Translations under genes and position numbers: made by a program
Shown: positions 16,862 through 26,360 of the stretch, piece after piece
Position numbering within the stretch: position 1 is the stretch's first letter
Layout of the letters: every line of letters begins with the position of its first letter
The notes under the pieces: model-generated
What the model saw: only the letters and a program-made list of their open reading frames with translations
Told to the model about the DNA's origin: nothing
The model's database searches: none
Assembly: GCF_036885605.1 (NCBI RefSeq)
Contig: NZ_CP142523.1
Location: 5,146,001 to 5,210,000 of the forward strand
Origin: Janthinobacterium sp. TB1-E2
GTDB lineage: Bacteria; Pseudomonadota; Gammaproteobacteria; Burkholderiales; Burkholderiaceae_D
Direction: 5' to 3'
Length of the DNA stretch: 64,000 nt

Positions 16862-18229
16862 ATGACTGTCGAAAAACTCACCCTGCGGGACCGCCTGGGC
16901 TATGCCCAGGACGACGCCAGCCTGAATGACGATGCCGCGCACCAGGGCGCATCGAGCCAGAGCTACCAGCAGCTCAAGCACCGCACCCACCAGGCGCTGC
17001 TCGACCGTGTCGACCTGGAAGGCATGCAGCGCCTGTCGCGCGAGCAGATCCGCGAAGAGCTGAAAATCCTCGTCAGCGACGTGCTCACGGAAGACAATGT
17101 GGTGATCAACGAGCTGGAACGGCGCTCGCTGATCCGCGACATCCAGGACGAGGTGCTCGGCTTCGGCCCGCTCGAACCGCTGCTGGCAGATCCCGGCGTG
17201 TCCGATATCCTCGTCAACACCTACCGCCAGGTGTATGTCGAGCGCCATGGCCGCCTGGAGCTGAGCGACGTCTGCTTCACCGACGATGCGCATTTGATGA
17301 AAATCATCGACAAGATCGTCTCGCGCGTGGGCCGCCGCATCGACGAATCGAGCCCCATGGTCGATGCGCGCCTGCCCGACGGTTCGCGCGTCAACGCCAT
17401 CATCCCGCCGCTGGCCATCGACGGCCCCGTGATGTCGATCCGGCGCTTTTCGGCCCAGCCCCTGCGCCTGGCCGACCTGTTGCTCAAGCACAGCCTCACG
17501 GAGGAAATGAGCACCACCCTGCAGGCGCTGGGCAAGGCCAAGGTCAACATCCTGATCTCGGGCGGCACGGGCAGCGGCAAGACCACCATGCTCAATGCGA
17601 TTTCCGGTTTCATCAGCACGGCCGAACGCATCGTCACCATCGAGGACGCGGCCGAACTGCAGATGCAGCAGCCGCACGTGGTGCGCCTGGAAACGCGCCC
17701 GCCGAATATCGAGGGCAAGGGCGAAGTGACGCAGCGGGCGCTGGTGCGCAACGCGCTGCGCATGCGCCCCGACCGCATCATCCTGGGCGAGGTGCGCGGC
17801 GCCGAGGCGCTCGACATGCTGGGCGCCATGAACACGGGCCATGAAGGCTCGATGGCCACCATCCACGCGAACACCCCGCGCGACGCGCTGACGCGGCTGG
17901 AAAACATGATCAGCATGGCTTCCGCGGCCCTGCCCGTGAAAGCCATGCGCCAGCAGATCAGTTCGGCCATCAGCGTGGTGGTGCAGGTGTCGCGCCTGAC
18001 GGACGGCAAGCGCAAGGTCACGTCGATCCAGGAAATCACGGGCATGGAAGGCGAGATGATCACCATGCAGGAAATCTTCACCTTCCGCCAGACGGGCATC
18101 GGCGAGGACGGCACGGTGCAGGGGCATTTCCATGCCAGCGGCGTGCGGCCGCGTTTCCTGGAACGCCTGCGCGCCTTCGGCATCAGCCTGCCGGAAACCC
18201 TGTTCGATCCCGCCCGCCAGTACCATTAA
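16862..18229 (+). CDS. cpaF: TadA/CpaF pilus assembly ATPase
   Basis: This secretion-type hexameric ATPase powers Flp pilus extension. The 455-residue protein has the family N-terminal domain and a RecA-like core. Walker A is GGTGSGKTT at about 235-243. The Asp box is in [10 protein letters not shown], Walker B in [12 protein letters not shown], and the His box in [18 protein letters not shown]. All catalytic parts are present, so the motor should be active. It lies 45 bases after cpaE and 10 bases before tadB, the conserved tadZ-A-B-C order. Confidence 0.96.
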   Translation: MTVEKLTLRDRLGYAQDDASLNDDAAHQGASSQSYQQLKHRTHQALLDRVDLEGMQRLSREQIREELKILVSDVLTEDNVVINELERRSLIRDIQDEVLGFGPLEPLLADPGVSDILVNTYRQVYVERHGRLELSDVCFTDDAHLMKIIDKIVSRVGRRIDESSPMVDARLPDGSRVNAIIPPLAIDGPVMSIRRFSAQPLRLADLLLKHSLTEEMSTTLQALGKAKVNILISGGTGSGKTTMLNAISGFISTAERIVTIEDAAELQMQQPHVVRLETRPPNIEGKGEVTQRALVRNALRMRPDRIILGEVRGAEALDMLGAMNTGHEGSMATIHANTPRDALTRLENMISMASAALPVKAMRQQISSAISVVVQVSRLTDGKRKVTSIQEITGMEGEMITMQEIFTFRQTGIGEDGTVQGHFHASGVRPRFLERLRAFGISLPETLFDPARQYH

Positions 18230-18239
18230 GGGGAGCATC

Positions 18240-19214
18240 ATGGACTATCTCTATTACGTATTCGCCATCCTCACCTTCATCGCCGTGGTACTGCTGATCG
18301 AGGGCGTGTACCTGGCGTGGAACACCTCGCGCGGCCCGGAAGCGGAAAGGGTCGCGCGCCGCCTGCGCATCATGTCGGCCGGCGCGCATGGCGACACGGG
18401 CAGCTCGATGATCAAGAAACGCCTGCTGAGCGACACCCCGGCCCTGCAGCGCGTGCTGCTCAGCGTGCCCCGCGTGCATGCGCTCGACCGCCTGCTGGAA
18501 CAGTCGGGCCTGACCTGGAGCGTGGCCAGCTTCGCCGGCCTGATGCTGGCTGCGGCCGGCGCCGCGTTTTTGCTGCTCAGCTACTTCAGCGTGCCGTGGC
18601 TGCTGCTCCTGCCGCTGGTGGCCGGCGCGGCCCTGCTGCCGCTGCTGGTGGTCTTGCGCGCCAAGGCCAAGCGCCTGCAGCGCATCGAGCAGCAATTGCC
18701 CGATGCGCTCGATCTGATGGCGCGTGCCCTGCGCGCCGGCCACGCCTTCCCCACCGCCCTGAAGATGGTCGGCGATGAAATGAACGCGCCGCTGGCCGTG
18801 GAATTTCGCGCCACTTTCGACGAAGTCAATTTCGGCATCGCCATGCAGGATGCGCTGATGAACCTGGCCACGCGCGTGCCCAGCACGGACTTGCGCTACT
18901 TCGTCATCGCCGTGCTGATCCAGCGCGAAACGGGCGGCAACCTGGCCGAGCTGCTCGACAGCATCAGCCGCATCATCCGCGAGCGCATCAAGCTGCTGGG
19001 ACAGGTGCGCGTGCTGTCGGCCGAAGGCAAGCTGTCGGCCTGGATTTTGTCGCTGCTGCCTTTCGGCGCGGCGGCCATGATCCAGCTGACCAATCCGCAA
19101 TTCCTGGAAATGCTGTTCGTCGATCCAGGCGGACGCAAGATGCTCGCCGGCGCACTGGTGATGATGGTGTGCGGCATCCTGGTCATGCGCAATATCATCC
19201 GCATCCGTGTCTGA
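18240..19214 (+). CDS. tadB: TadB inner-membrane platform protein
   Basis: TadB pairs with TadC to form the inner-membrane platform moved by TadA. The 324-residue product has an N-terminal helix, two central helices (about 100-140) and two near the C-terminus. The type II secretion F domain lies between them (QLPDALDLMARALRAGHAF...RETGGNLAELLDSISRIIRER). ATG 18240 follows AAGGGGAG; an in-frame codon at 18132 is inside cpaF and is rejected. It is followed 19 bases later by tadC. Confidence 0.94.
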   Translation: MDYLYYVFAILTFIAVVLLIEGVYLAWNTSRGPEAERVARRLRIMSAGAHGDTGSSMIKKRLLSDTPALQRVLLSVPRVHALDRLLEQSGLTWSVASFAGLMLAAAGAAFLLLSYFSVPWLLLLPLVAGAALLPLLVVLRAKAKRLQRIEQQLPDALDLMARALRAGHAFPTALKMVGDEMNAPLAVEFRATFDEVNFGIAMQDALMNLATRVPSTDLRYFVIAVLIQRETGGNLAELLDSISRIIRERIKLLGQVRVLSAEGKLSAWILSLLPFGAAAMIQLTNPQFLEMLFVDPGGRKMLAGALVMMVCGILVMRNIIRIRV

Positions 19215-19233
19215 GCCCGCAAGGAGAATCCTC

Positions 19234-20181
19234 ATGAATCCCGTCCATTTCGCCTTTCTCGCCCTGCTCTTCATCGCCGTCTTCGGCACCGTGCTGGTGG
19301 CCATGCGCAGCTTTGCCCCCGATCCCCTGCGCCAGCGCATGGACAACGCCACCGGCAAGAGCGCGGCGGCGCCTGGCGCCTCCGCGCCCAGCCCCTGGCT
19401 GGCGCGCATGGTGCGCCTGAGCGGCCCGCTGGCCAAGCTGTCGCTGCCCGACCAGGGCTGGGAAGGCTCCGTGATGCGCCGGCGCTTCATGAATGCCGGC
19501 CTGCGCCAGGTATCGGCGCCCATCCTGTTCTTTTCCGCCAAGACCATGCTGGCCATCGGCCTGCCGCTGCTGCTGTTCCTGGGACTGAGCGCGTCAGGCA
19601 GCCAGATGGCGGGCAAAGCTCTCTTGTTCTGGCTGCTGATCGTGGCCGCCATCGGCTACTACCTGCCCAATATCGTGCTGGCGCAAATGATCAAGCGGCG
19701 CCAGCGCGATATCTTCGAAAGCTTTCCCGATGCGCTGGACTTGATGACGGTGTGCGTGGAAGCGGGCCTGGCCATGGATGCGGCGCTGGCCAGGGTGGCG
19801 GCCGAAATCGCCCTGAAAAGCGCCGTGCTGGCCGAGGAATTGCACCTGGTGATGCTGGAACTGCGCGCCGGCAACACCAAGGAACGGGCGCTGCGCAACC
19901 TGGCCCTGCGCACGGGGGTCGAGGATGTCGACGCGCTGGTGGCCATGCTGATCCAGGCCGAGCGCTTCGGCACCAGCATCGCCTCCTCGCTGCGCGTGCA
20001 GTCGGACCAGCTGCGCACGAAGCGCCGCCAGCTGGCCGAGGAAGAAGCGGCGAAGATCGCCCTCAAGCTGCTGTTCCCGCTGATCTTTTTCATCTTCCCT
20101 TCGCTGCTGGTCGTCCTGATGGGACCAGCCTTCCTGCAAATCTACCGCGTGCTCCTGCCCAGCATGGGCAGCGGCAGCTGA
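19234..20181 (+). CDS. tadC: TadC inner-membrane platform protein
   Basis: This partner of TadB has the same F-domain architecture: hydrophobic helices at the N-terminus and in the middle, then FESFPDALDLMTVCVEAGLAMDAAL. The domain continues with QAERFGTSIASSLRVQSDQLRTKRRQLAEEEAAK and a C-terminal helix (LLFPLIFFIFPSLLVVLMGPAFL). At 315 residues it has normal length. AAGGAGAA lies eight bases before the ATG. It ends 13 bases before the TadD-like gene. Confidence 0.94.
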   Translation: MNPVHFAFLALLFIAVFGTVLVAMRSFAPDPLRQRMDNATGKSAAAPGASAPSPWLARMVRLSGPLAKLSLPDQGWEGSVMRRRFMNAGLRQVSAPILFFSAKTMLAIGLPLLLFLGLSASGSQMAGKALLFWLLIVAAIGYYLPNIVLAQMIKRRQRDIFESFPDALDLMTVCVEAGLAMDAALARVAAEIALKSAVLAEELHLVMLELRAGNTKERALRNLALRTGVEDVDALVAMLIQAERFGTSIASSLRVQSDQLRTKRRQLAEEEAAKIALKLLFPLIFFIFPSLLVVLMGPAFLQIYRVLLPSMGSGS

Positions 20182-20194
20182 CCGGAGAACCGCC

Positions 20195-21211
20195 ATGTCA
20201 CAGCACACCACCCTGATGCTTATGTTCGCCTGCACCGGCCTGTTGCCCGCCTGCGGCCACCTGCCCGGTCCGGCCACTCAGAGCAACCATGCTGCGCCGC
20301 CCCAGGCGCGCATCGACGACAGCCCCGCCACCCGCAGCGCCGCTTTCTGCAAGCTGGGCAAGCGCATGCAGGAACTGGGCGACCCGCGCGCGGCGATGGC
20401 AGCGTACAGCGAAGCCCTGCTATTGACGCCCGACTCGGCCGACGCGCGCAATGGCGCCGCCGTGCTGCACGCGCAGCTGGGCCAGCTGGAAACGGCGCGC
20501 AGCATGCTGCAGGCGCTGGCGCAAGAGGCGCCGACGGCGAGGACCTACAACAACCTCGGCTACGTGCTGTACCTGCAGGGAGACTATGCCCAGGCGGCCA
20601 GCGTGCTGCGCCAGTCGCTGCAGCTCGACAACGGCCAGCAGCCGGCGCGCGCCAATCTGGATCTCACCATCGCGGCGCTGGCGCGCAGCATAGTCACAGT
20701 CGATGCCACCGCGGAGACCATCGTGCCCGACCTGGCACCGGCGCCCGCGCCAGCGGCGCCTGCCAGCCGCCTGCAGCTGACGCAATCGCAGCCGAATATC
20801 TTCACGCTGAGCTGGCGCGACACTCCCGTGGCGGCGCACGCCGCCTTGCCAGCGCCGGCAAAACAGGTGGCACCGGTGGCAACCCTGCCACGGCTGGAAG
20901 TCATCAACGGCAATGGCGCAACGGGGATGGCGGCGCGCATGCGCGGCATGCTGGGCGGCATGGGCATCAGCGTGCTGCGGCTGGGCAACCAGCGGCCGTA
21001 TGGCGTCCAGGCCAGCAGCATCGTCTACCGCCCCGGTCACGCCGAGGCAGCGGCCGCCCTGGCCCTGGCCTTGGGCGGCATGCCGCAGCTGCAGGCGGCG
21101 GACGACGGCGGCGTGGGCGCGGGCGCCGACCTGCGTATCTTGCTGGGCAAGGATGCGGCAGCCAGCCTGCGCGCGCCGAACGTGCGCCTGGCGTCTAACC
21201 TGGCGCAGTAA
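20195..21211 (+). CDS. TadD-like TPR lipoprotein with LytR C-terminal-type domain
   Basis: The 338-residue protein starts with a signal peptide ending LLPACG, a probable lipobox. TPR repeats cover about 45-165 (GDPRAAMAAYSEALLLTPDSADAR; NNLGYVLYLQGDYAQAASVLRQS), the usual content of TadD. After a proline/alanine linker, residues about 235-330 (LEVINGNGATGMAARMRGML...) resemble the LytR_C domain found in envelope proteins. TadD is thought to help secretin assembly, and a LytR_C-like tail may contact the cell wall. It is the last gene of the tad operon and faces a convergent gene after nine bases. Confidence 0.83.
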   Translation: MSQHTTLMLMFACTGLLPACGHLPGPATQSNHAAPPQARIDDSPATRSAAFCKLGKRMQELGDPRAAMAAYSEALLLTPDSADARNGAAVLHAQLGQLETARSMLQALAQEAPTARTYNNLGYVLYLQGDYAQAASVLRQSLQLDNGQQPARANLDLTIAALARSIVTVDATAETIVPDLAPAPAPAAPASRLQLTQSQPNIFTLSWRDTPVAAHAALPAPAKQVAPVATLPRLEVINGNGATGMAARMRGMLGGMGISVLRLGNQRPYGVQASSIVYRPGHAEAAAALALALGGMPQLQAADDGGVGAGADLRILLGKDAAASLRAPNVRLASNLAQ

Positions 21212-21219
21212 CGGTGAAA

Positions 21220-21741
21220 TCAGCGCGGCAGCAGGCGGCGGTCGGCGGGGTTGATCAGGAAGCCTTGCAGGATATCCTGCAGCTGCGGCAGCTTGGCCAC
21301 GTAGGCGGGAATGCCCAGCTGGCGCGCGCCGAAGTAGTGGGCGATGATGTCGCCCTGCTGCTCCATGTTGAAGTCGGACAGGACGCCGCCCGCTTGCGCA
21401 TCGTAGCGGTAGGCGCGTTGGCCGATGTAGCCGCCGCGCAGCGCCAGCAGCACGCCATGCAGCAGCACGCTGTAGCCAAGCTGGTACTGCCACACGTGCA
21501 CCATTTCGTGGATGAAGAACAGCTTGCCGCTGTTGCCTTCGCGCGAGAAATCGTCGCGGTACTGGGCCGGCATGAAGTGCAGGCTGCCGCGCGGCGTCAT
21601 CGCCGTGTTCTGGTCCTGCAAGCCAAACGGTAGAAAGGAGCCGCGCACGACGCGCACGCGCGCGTAGTCGATGGCGCCCTGGAAGACGCTGCGGGCCATG
21701 GCGGTTTCGCCGATGGTGAAGGGGCGGCGCAAGACGCGCAT
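21220..21741 (-). CDS. Putative zinc metallopeptidase-like protein (HExxH, Vgr-related)
   Basis: The 173-residue protein contains HEMVHVWQ with His78-Glu79-x2-His82, the zinc-binding and catalytic motif of many metallopeptidases. A third ligand is not certain; Glu127 or Asp130 in FNMEQQGDIIAHYF is a candidate. From memory, similar proteins are annotated as Vgr-related or DUF4157-like. There is no signal peptide. It is convergent with the tad operon and its start lies about 60 bases from eda, which is transcribed in the same direction towards it. A link with type VI secretion is suggested by the recalled name only. Confidence 0.6.
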   Translation of the reverse strand: MRVLRRPFTIGETAMARSVFQGAIDYARVRVVRGSFLPFGLQDQNTAMTPRGSLHFMPAQYRDDFSREGNSGKLFFIHEMVHVWQYQLGYSVLLHGVLLALRGGYIGQRAYRYDAQAGGVLSDFNMEQQGDIIAHYFGARQLGIPAYVAKLPQLQDILQGFLINPADRRLLPR

Positions 21742-21798
21742 GGCACTCCGTCAGAAGAAAGAAGCGGCAAGCATGGGAGCTTGCCGCACAGGTACCGA

Positions 21799-22428
21799 TT
21801 AAACCGAACGTAAGCCGCTGGCAGCCTTGGCGATTTCAGTGATGCGGTCCCAGTTGCCGGCCGCGATCGCGTCTTTCGGTGTCAGCCAGGAGCCGCCCAC
21901 GCAGGCGACGTTTTTCAGCGCCAGGAACTGCGACGCCGTCTCTTGCGAGATGCCGCCCGTCGGGCAGAACGTCACGTCTGGCAGCGGGCCGTAGATCGCG
22001 TTGAGCATGCCGATGCCGCCGGCCGGCACGGCCGGGAACAGTTTCAGCTGCTGGAAGCCGTTTTCACGCGCCGCCATCACTTCGCCTGGCGTCATCACGC
22101 CTGGCAGCAAGGGCAAGCCGCTGCTTTTCGCCGCCGCCACCAGGGCCGACGTCAGGCCTGGCGAGACGCCGAAGACGGCGCCCGCATCGCGCGCCTGCAC
22201 GAATTCCTCGGGACGCGTCAAGGTGCCCACGCCGACGATGGCGCCCGGTACTTCCGACATGGCGCGGATCGCTTCCAGGCCATGCTTGGTGCGCAAGGTT
22301 ACTTCCAGCACGCGGATGCCGCCCGCCACCAGCGCGCGCGCCAGCGGTACGGCGTGTTCAGGATCGTCGATCGCAATCACGGGGATCACGCTCGAGGTGC
22401 GCATAATTTCCAGTAGTGTCATGGTCAT
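21799..22428 (-). CDS. eda: 2-keto-3-deoxy-6-phosphogluconate aldolase
   Basis: This is the last enzyme of the Entner-Doudoroff pathway, splitting KDPG into pyruvate and glyceraldehyde 3-phosphate. The 209-residue class I aldolase has catalytic Glu42 (LEVTLRT), Schiff-base Lys129 (QQLKLFPA) and the phosphate-binding GGI loops. Length is normal. It is the second gene of an edd-eda operon, three bases after edd, with an AAGAGATGA-type ribosome binding region that lies inside the end of edd. Regulation is expected from the HexR-like operator in front of edd. Confidence 0.96.
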   Translation of the reverse strand: MTMTLLEIMRTSSVIPVIAIDDPEHAVPLARALVAGGIRVLEVTLRTKHGLEAIRAMSEVPGAIVGVGTLTRPEEFVQARDAGAVFGVSPGLTSALVAAAKSSGLPLLPGVMTPGEVMAARENGFQQLKLFPAVPAGGIGMLNAIYGPLPDVTFCPTGGISQETASQFLALKNVACVGGSWLTPKDAIAAGNWDRITEIAKAASGLRSV

Positions 22429-22431
22429 CTC

Positions 22432-24345
22432 TTATTTCCTAGCCAAAAAGTCTTCATCGGAACCCGGTACGGTGTCACCGACATTGTCGGCGTCGTGCAA
22501 GGCGACGGTGGTGGGAATCGGCGACGGCAGGCCGAAGGTGGTTGCACCTTCTTCCGCCGCGCTGACGGTGGAACGGAACATGGAAAACAGCTCGCGGCCC
22601 ATGCCGATGTGGTTCGGCGACAGGTCGGCCGTGACCAGCGAACGCGCGTGCCAGACGTCGGCCGGCACCAGCGCCTCAAGCACGCCGGTAAAGGCGTCGA
22701 GACGGATGATGTCGCCGTCGCGCACGAGGCCCAGCGGGCCGCCGGCGAGAATCTCTGGCGACACGTGGATGGCGGCCGGCACCTTGCCCGACGCGCCCGA
22801 CATGCGGCCATCGGTAACGAGCGCCACGTGGCGGCCCGCATCCTGAAGGTTGGCCAGCGCCGGCGTCAGCGCATGCAGTTCCGGCATGCCGTTGGCGCGC
22901 GGGCCCTGGAAGCGCAGCACGGCGACAAAGTCGCGGTCCAGCGATCCCGCCTTGTAGGCGGCCATGAAATCTTCCTGCGAATTGAACACGAGGGCAGGCG
23001 CTTCGACCGTGCGGTGCTCCGGCTTGACGGCCGAGACCTTCATCACGGCGCGGCCCAGGTTACCTGCGACCAGGACCATGCCGCCGTCCGGCGCGAACGG
23101 ATTCGAGGCGGGGCGCAGCACGTTTTCATCGGCGCTGGCGGCTGGAGCATCTTTCCAGAAGACCTTGCCGTCTTCGCCGAGGAACGGCTCCATGCAGTGC
23201 GCGCGCAAGCCGTGGCCCAGGATGGTGTTGACGTCTTCGTGCAGCAAGCCCGCGTCCAGCAATTCGCGGATCAGGTAACCGGTGCCACCGGCCGCGTGGA
23301 AATGGTTCACGTCGGCGTCGCCGTTCGGGTAGATGCGCGTGAGCATCGGCACGATGGCCGACAGTTCATTGAAATCGTTCCAGTCGATGACGATGCCGGC
23401 CGCCTTGGCAATCGCCACCAGGTGCAGGGTGTGGTTGGTCGAGCCGCCCGTGGCCAGCAAGCCCACGACGGCGTTGACGATACATTTTTCGTCGACGATA
23501 TGGCCAACCGGCAAATAGCTGGCGCTTTGCGCCGTGATGGCGGCGGCGCGCTGGGAGGCGGCCACAGTCAGCGCATCGCGCAGCGGCGTGTTCGGCGTGA
23601 TGAAGGCGGCGCCCGGCATGTGCAAGCCCATCACTTCCATCAGCATCTGGTTGCTGTTCGCCGTGCCGTAGAAGGTACAGGTGCCGGCGCCGTGGTAGGC
23701 TTTCGATTCGCCTTCGAGCAAGTCTTCACGCGTGGCCTTGCCTTGCGCATACAACTGGCGCACCTGGGCTTTTTCCTTGTTCGACAGGCCCGACGTCATC
23801 GGGCCGGCCGGCACGAATACGGCCGGCAAGTGGCCGAAGTGCAGCGCGCCGATCAACAGGCCCGGCACGATCTTGTCGCACACGCCCAGGTACAGGGCGG
23901 CGTCGAACATATTGTGCGACAGCGCCACGGCCGTCGACATGGCGATGGTGTCGCGCGAGAACAGCGACAGTTCCATGCCCGGCTGGCCTTGCGTCACGCC
24001 ATCGCACATGGCGGGCACGCCACCGGCGAACTGGGCGACGGCGCCCACTTCGCGCACGGCTTGCTTGATGATCTGCGGGAAGCCTTCGAAAGGCTGGTGC
24101 GCCGACAGCATGTCGTTGTACGAGGACACGATGGCCACGGACGGCTTCTTGTATTCCTTCAGCGACAGCTTGTCGTTGGCGGGAAAGGCGGCAAAGCCGT
24201 GCGCCAGGTTGGTGCACGACAGGGCGCCGCGCTGCACGCCCTGGATGCGGGCCGCATCCAGATGCGCCAGGTAGGCGCCGCGCGATGGCCGGCTGCGCGC
24301 GATGATGCGCGCTGTTACGGATTCGACTACTGGATGCAGCGCCAT
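22432..24345 (-). CDS. edd: Phosphogluconate dehydratase
   Basis: Edd converts 6-phosphogluconate to KDPG and needs an iron-sulfur cluster. The 637-residue product matches the IlvD/Edd family. Its cysteine-containing motifs are [32 protein letters not shown] and [15 protein letters not shown]. The start at 24345 ([14 protein letters not shown]) is chosen because AAGGA lies seven bases before it and the family begins here. An upstream in-frame ATG would add 28 residues and would cover the HexR-like operator. It is transcribed divergently from pgi. Confidence 0.95.
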   Translation of the reverse strand: MALHPVVESVTARIIARSRPSRGAYLAHLDAARIQGVQRGALSCTNLAHGFAAFPANDKLSLKEYKKPSVAIVSSYNDMLSAHQPFEGFPQIIKQAVREVGAVAQFAGGVPAMCDGVTQGQPGMELSLFSRDTIAMSTAVALSHNMFDAALYLGVCDKIVPGLLIGALHFGHLPAVFVPAGPMTSGLSNKEKAQVRQLYAQGKATREDLLEGESKAYHGAGTCTFYGTANSNQMLMEVMGLHMPGAAFITPNTPLRDALTVAASQRAAAITAQSASYLPVGHIVDEKCIVNAVVGLLATGGSTNHTLHLVAIAKAAGIVIDWNDFNELSAIVPMLTRIYPNGDADVNHFHAAGGTGYLIRELLDAGLLHEDVNTILGHGLRAHCMEPFLGEDGKVFWKDAPAASADENVLRPASNPFAPDGGMVLVAGNLGRAVMKVSAVKPEHRTVEAPALVFNSQEDFMAAYKAGSLDRDFVAVLRFQGPRANGMPELHALTPALANLQDAGRHVALVTDGRMSGASGKVPAAIHVSPEILAGGPLGLVRDGDIIRLDAFTGVLEALVPADVWHARSLVTADLSPNHIGMGRELFSMFRSTVSAAEEGATTFGLPSPIPTTVALHDADNVGDTVPGSDEDFLARK

Positions 24346-24373
24346 ATGGATTTCCTTAAAAATGAGTATTTCG

Positions 24374-24388
24374 TGAAATTTTACTACA
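24374..24388 (-). promoter_or_regulatory. HexR-like operator upstream of edd
   Basis: Read on the - strand the site is TGTAGTAAAATTTCA, matching the recalled HexR consensus TGTARTWWWAYTACA at 14 of 15 positions. It ends 29 bases before the edd start codon, a good position for repression. Its first 14 bases are identical to the first zwf site at 28882. HexR is encoded in this window and releases DNA when it binds KDPG. Confidence 0.75.
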
Positions 24389-24564
24389 AAATGGTGAAGA
24401 AGAAGCGCTCTTGCATGGGCCAGCAACACAAATAAGCGACAGATTGCGGCGTATCAAGGCAAACCCGGCAAATATCGCATACCGGCACGTGCCAACATGG
24501 CTCTTATATGTCGCAGGCGCCATCGCTAAAAAAAGCACAACAAAATCCGCTTCGCGTCACAAAC

Positions 24565-24579
24565 TGTAGTGAAATTACG
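24565..24579 (+). promoter_or_regulatory. HexR-like operator upstream of pgi
   Basis: TGTAGTGAAATTACG matches the recalled HexR consensus at 13 of 15 positions. It lies just before a possible -10 box (TATTAT, 24591-24596) and about 100 bases before the chosen pgi start. The 24346-24681 region thus carries divergent control for edd-eda and for pgi with the lactonase gene. Confidence 0.68.
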
Positions 24580-24681
24580 TTTTTCTGATGTATTATTCTC
24601 ATACCAATGCCGGATCCGCTGTTCGCCACGACGAACGCGCCGCGCTCCTTTCAACCGAGACAAGCACCCAAGCCGACCGCC

Positions 24682-26346
24682 ATGCGCCAGCCAGCACCTA
24701 CTCCTGCCATCACCGCCACCGCCAGTTTCCAGTCCCTGCAAGCGCATAGCGCCAGCCTGCGCGACGTGCATCTGCGCCAGCTGTTCGCGGCCGACCCCGC
24801 CCGCTTTTCCAGCATGACCGTCGATGCGGCCGGCCTGCTGCTCGATTACTCGAAGAACCGTGTCGACGCCACCGCCATGGGCCTGCTGATGGACCTGGCC
24901 CGCGAACGCGGCGTGGAAACGCAGCGCGAAGCCATGTTCACTGGCGAGAAAATCAATCTTACCGAACATCGGGCCGTTCTGCATACGGCTTTGCGCGCGC
25001 CACGCGGCACCAGGCTGGTCGTCGATGGCCAGGATATCGATGCCGACGTGCAAGATGTGCTGCAACGCGTCAAGGCATTTACAGACAAGGTGCGCAATGG
25101 CAGCTGGCTCGGCTACACGGGCAAGCCGATTTGCGACATCGTCAACATCGGCATCGGCGGCTCGGACCTGGGCCCGAAAATGGCGTGCCTGGCCCTGCGC
25201 TCCTACGCCAACCCGGGCCTGGAAATGCACTTTGTTTCCAACGTCGACGGTCACGACATGGAAGCGACCTTGTCCAAGGTCGATCCGGAAACGACCCTGT
25301 TCATCGTGGCTTCGAAAACTTTTGTTACGGCAGAAACCATGCTCAACGCCAACACGGCGCGCGCCTGGTTCCTGCTCGAAGGCGAAGAAAAGGATCTGGC
25401 CCAGCATTTTGTGGCCGTCTCGACCAATACGCAAGCCATCGTCGACTTCGGCATTTCGCCGGACAATATGTTCCCGTTCTGGGACTGGGTCGGCGGCCGC
25501 TATTCCGTCTGGTCGTCGATCGGCCTGGCCGTGGCCCTGTCCGTCGGCTTTGAATACTTCAGCGATTTCCTCGCCGGCGCGCATGCGATGGACCAGCATT
25601 TCCGCCAGGCGCCCCTGGAACAGAACATGCCCGTCGTGCTGGCCATGGTCGGTTTCTGGAACCGCCAGTTCCTCGACTGCGGCTCCGTTTCCATCGCGCC
25701 GTATCACCAGGACTTGAGCCGCTTTGCCGCCTATCTGCAACAGCTGGACATGGAAAGCAACGGCAAGCGCGTCACCAAGGATGGCATGCCCGTCGACGTA
25801 CCCACCGGTCCCGTCATCTGGGGCGATTGCGGCACGAATGCGCAACACGCATATTTCCAGCTGCTGCACCAGGGCACGGACATCACGCCCATCGACTTCA
25901 TCGCCGCCCTGCGCGCCACGCACGATTTGCCGGGCCACCACGACGCCCTGCTGGCCAACTGCTTCGCCCAGTCGGAAGCCTTCATGACGGGCAAGACGGG
26001 CGACGAGGTGCGTCTTGATTTGCAGGCGCAAGGATTGCCGGAAAACGAGATCGAGGCGCTGGTGCCGCACAAGACCTTCCCAGGCAACCGCCCCAGCAAC
26101 ACCATCCTGATGGACCAGCTGACCCCGACCACCCTGGGCGCCCTGATCGCGCTGTACGAACACAAGACCTTCGTGCAGGGCGTCTTGTGGAACGTCAACA
26201 GTTTCGACCAGTGGGGCGTGGAACTGGGCAAGGTGCTGGCCAAGAAAATCCAGGCCGAACTGACGGGCGAAGCCCGTCCCGACCACCACGACAGCTCGAC
26301 CAATGGCTTGATTGCCTTGGCGAAAGCCGCCAAGGCGGCGTACTAA
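24682..26346 (+). CDS. pgi: Glucose-6-phosphate isomerase
   Basis: Pgi interconverts glucose 6-phosphate and fructose 6-phosphate in the cytosol, allowing fructose 6-phosphate to be recycled into the Entner-Doudoroff route. The protein shows the signatures IGIGGSDLGPKM, VASKTFVTAET, DWVGGRYSVWSSIG, HDLPGHHDALLANC and WNVNSFDQWGVELGK. From ATG 24682 the length is 554, close to the family norm. An upstream in-frame ATG at 24607 would add 25 residues and lies right after the possible -10 box, so it is less likely. The lactonase gene follows after 14 bases. Confidence 0.94.
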   Translation: MRQPAPTPAITATASFQSLQAHSASLRDVHLRQLFAADPARFSSMTVDAAGLLLDYSKNRVDATAMGLLMDLARERGVETQREAMFTGEKINLTEHRAVLHTALRAPRGTRLVVDGQDIDADVQDVLQRVKAFTDKVRNGSWLGYTGKPICDIVNIGIGGSDLGPKMACLALRSYANPGLEMHFVSNVDGHDMEATLSKVDPETTLFIVASKTFVTAETMLNANTARAWFLLEGEEKDLAQHFVAVSTNTQAIVDFGISPDNMFPFWDWVGGRYSVWSSIGLAVALSVGFEYFSDFLAGAHAMDQHFRQAPLEQNMPVVLAMVGFWNRQFLDCGSVSIAPYHQDLSRFAAYLQQLDMESNGKRVTKDGMPVDVPTGPVIWGDCGTNAQHAYFQLLHQGTDITPIDFIAALRATHDLPGHHDALLANCFAQSEAFMTGKTGDEVRLDLQAQGLPENEIEALVPHKTFPGNRPSNTILMDQLTPTTLGALIALYEHKTFVQGVLWNVNSFDQWGVELGKVLAKKIQAELTGEARPDHHDSSTNGLIALAKAAKAAY

Positions 26347-26360
26347 CTTATTTGAGGTTT

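Noticed and set aside
15635-18241. 868-codon open frame on the - strand
   Set aside because: It lies entirely opposite cpaE and cpaF, has no family features and a composition typical of the antisense frame of GC-rich genes.
22495-24435. 646-codon open frame on the + strand
   Set aside because: It is antisense to edd, which matches its family along its whole length.
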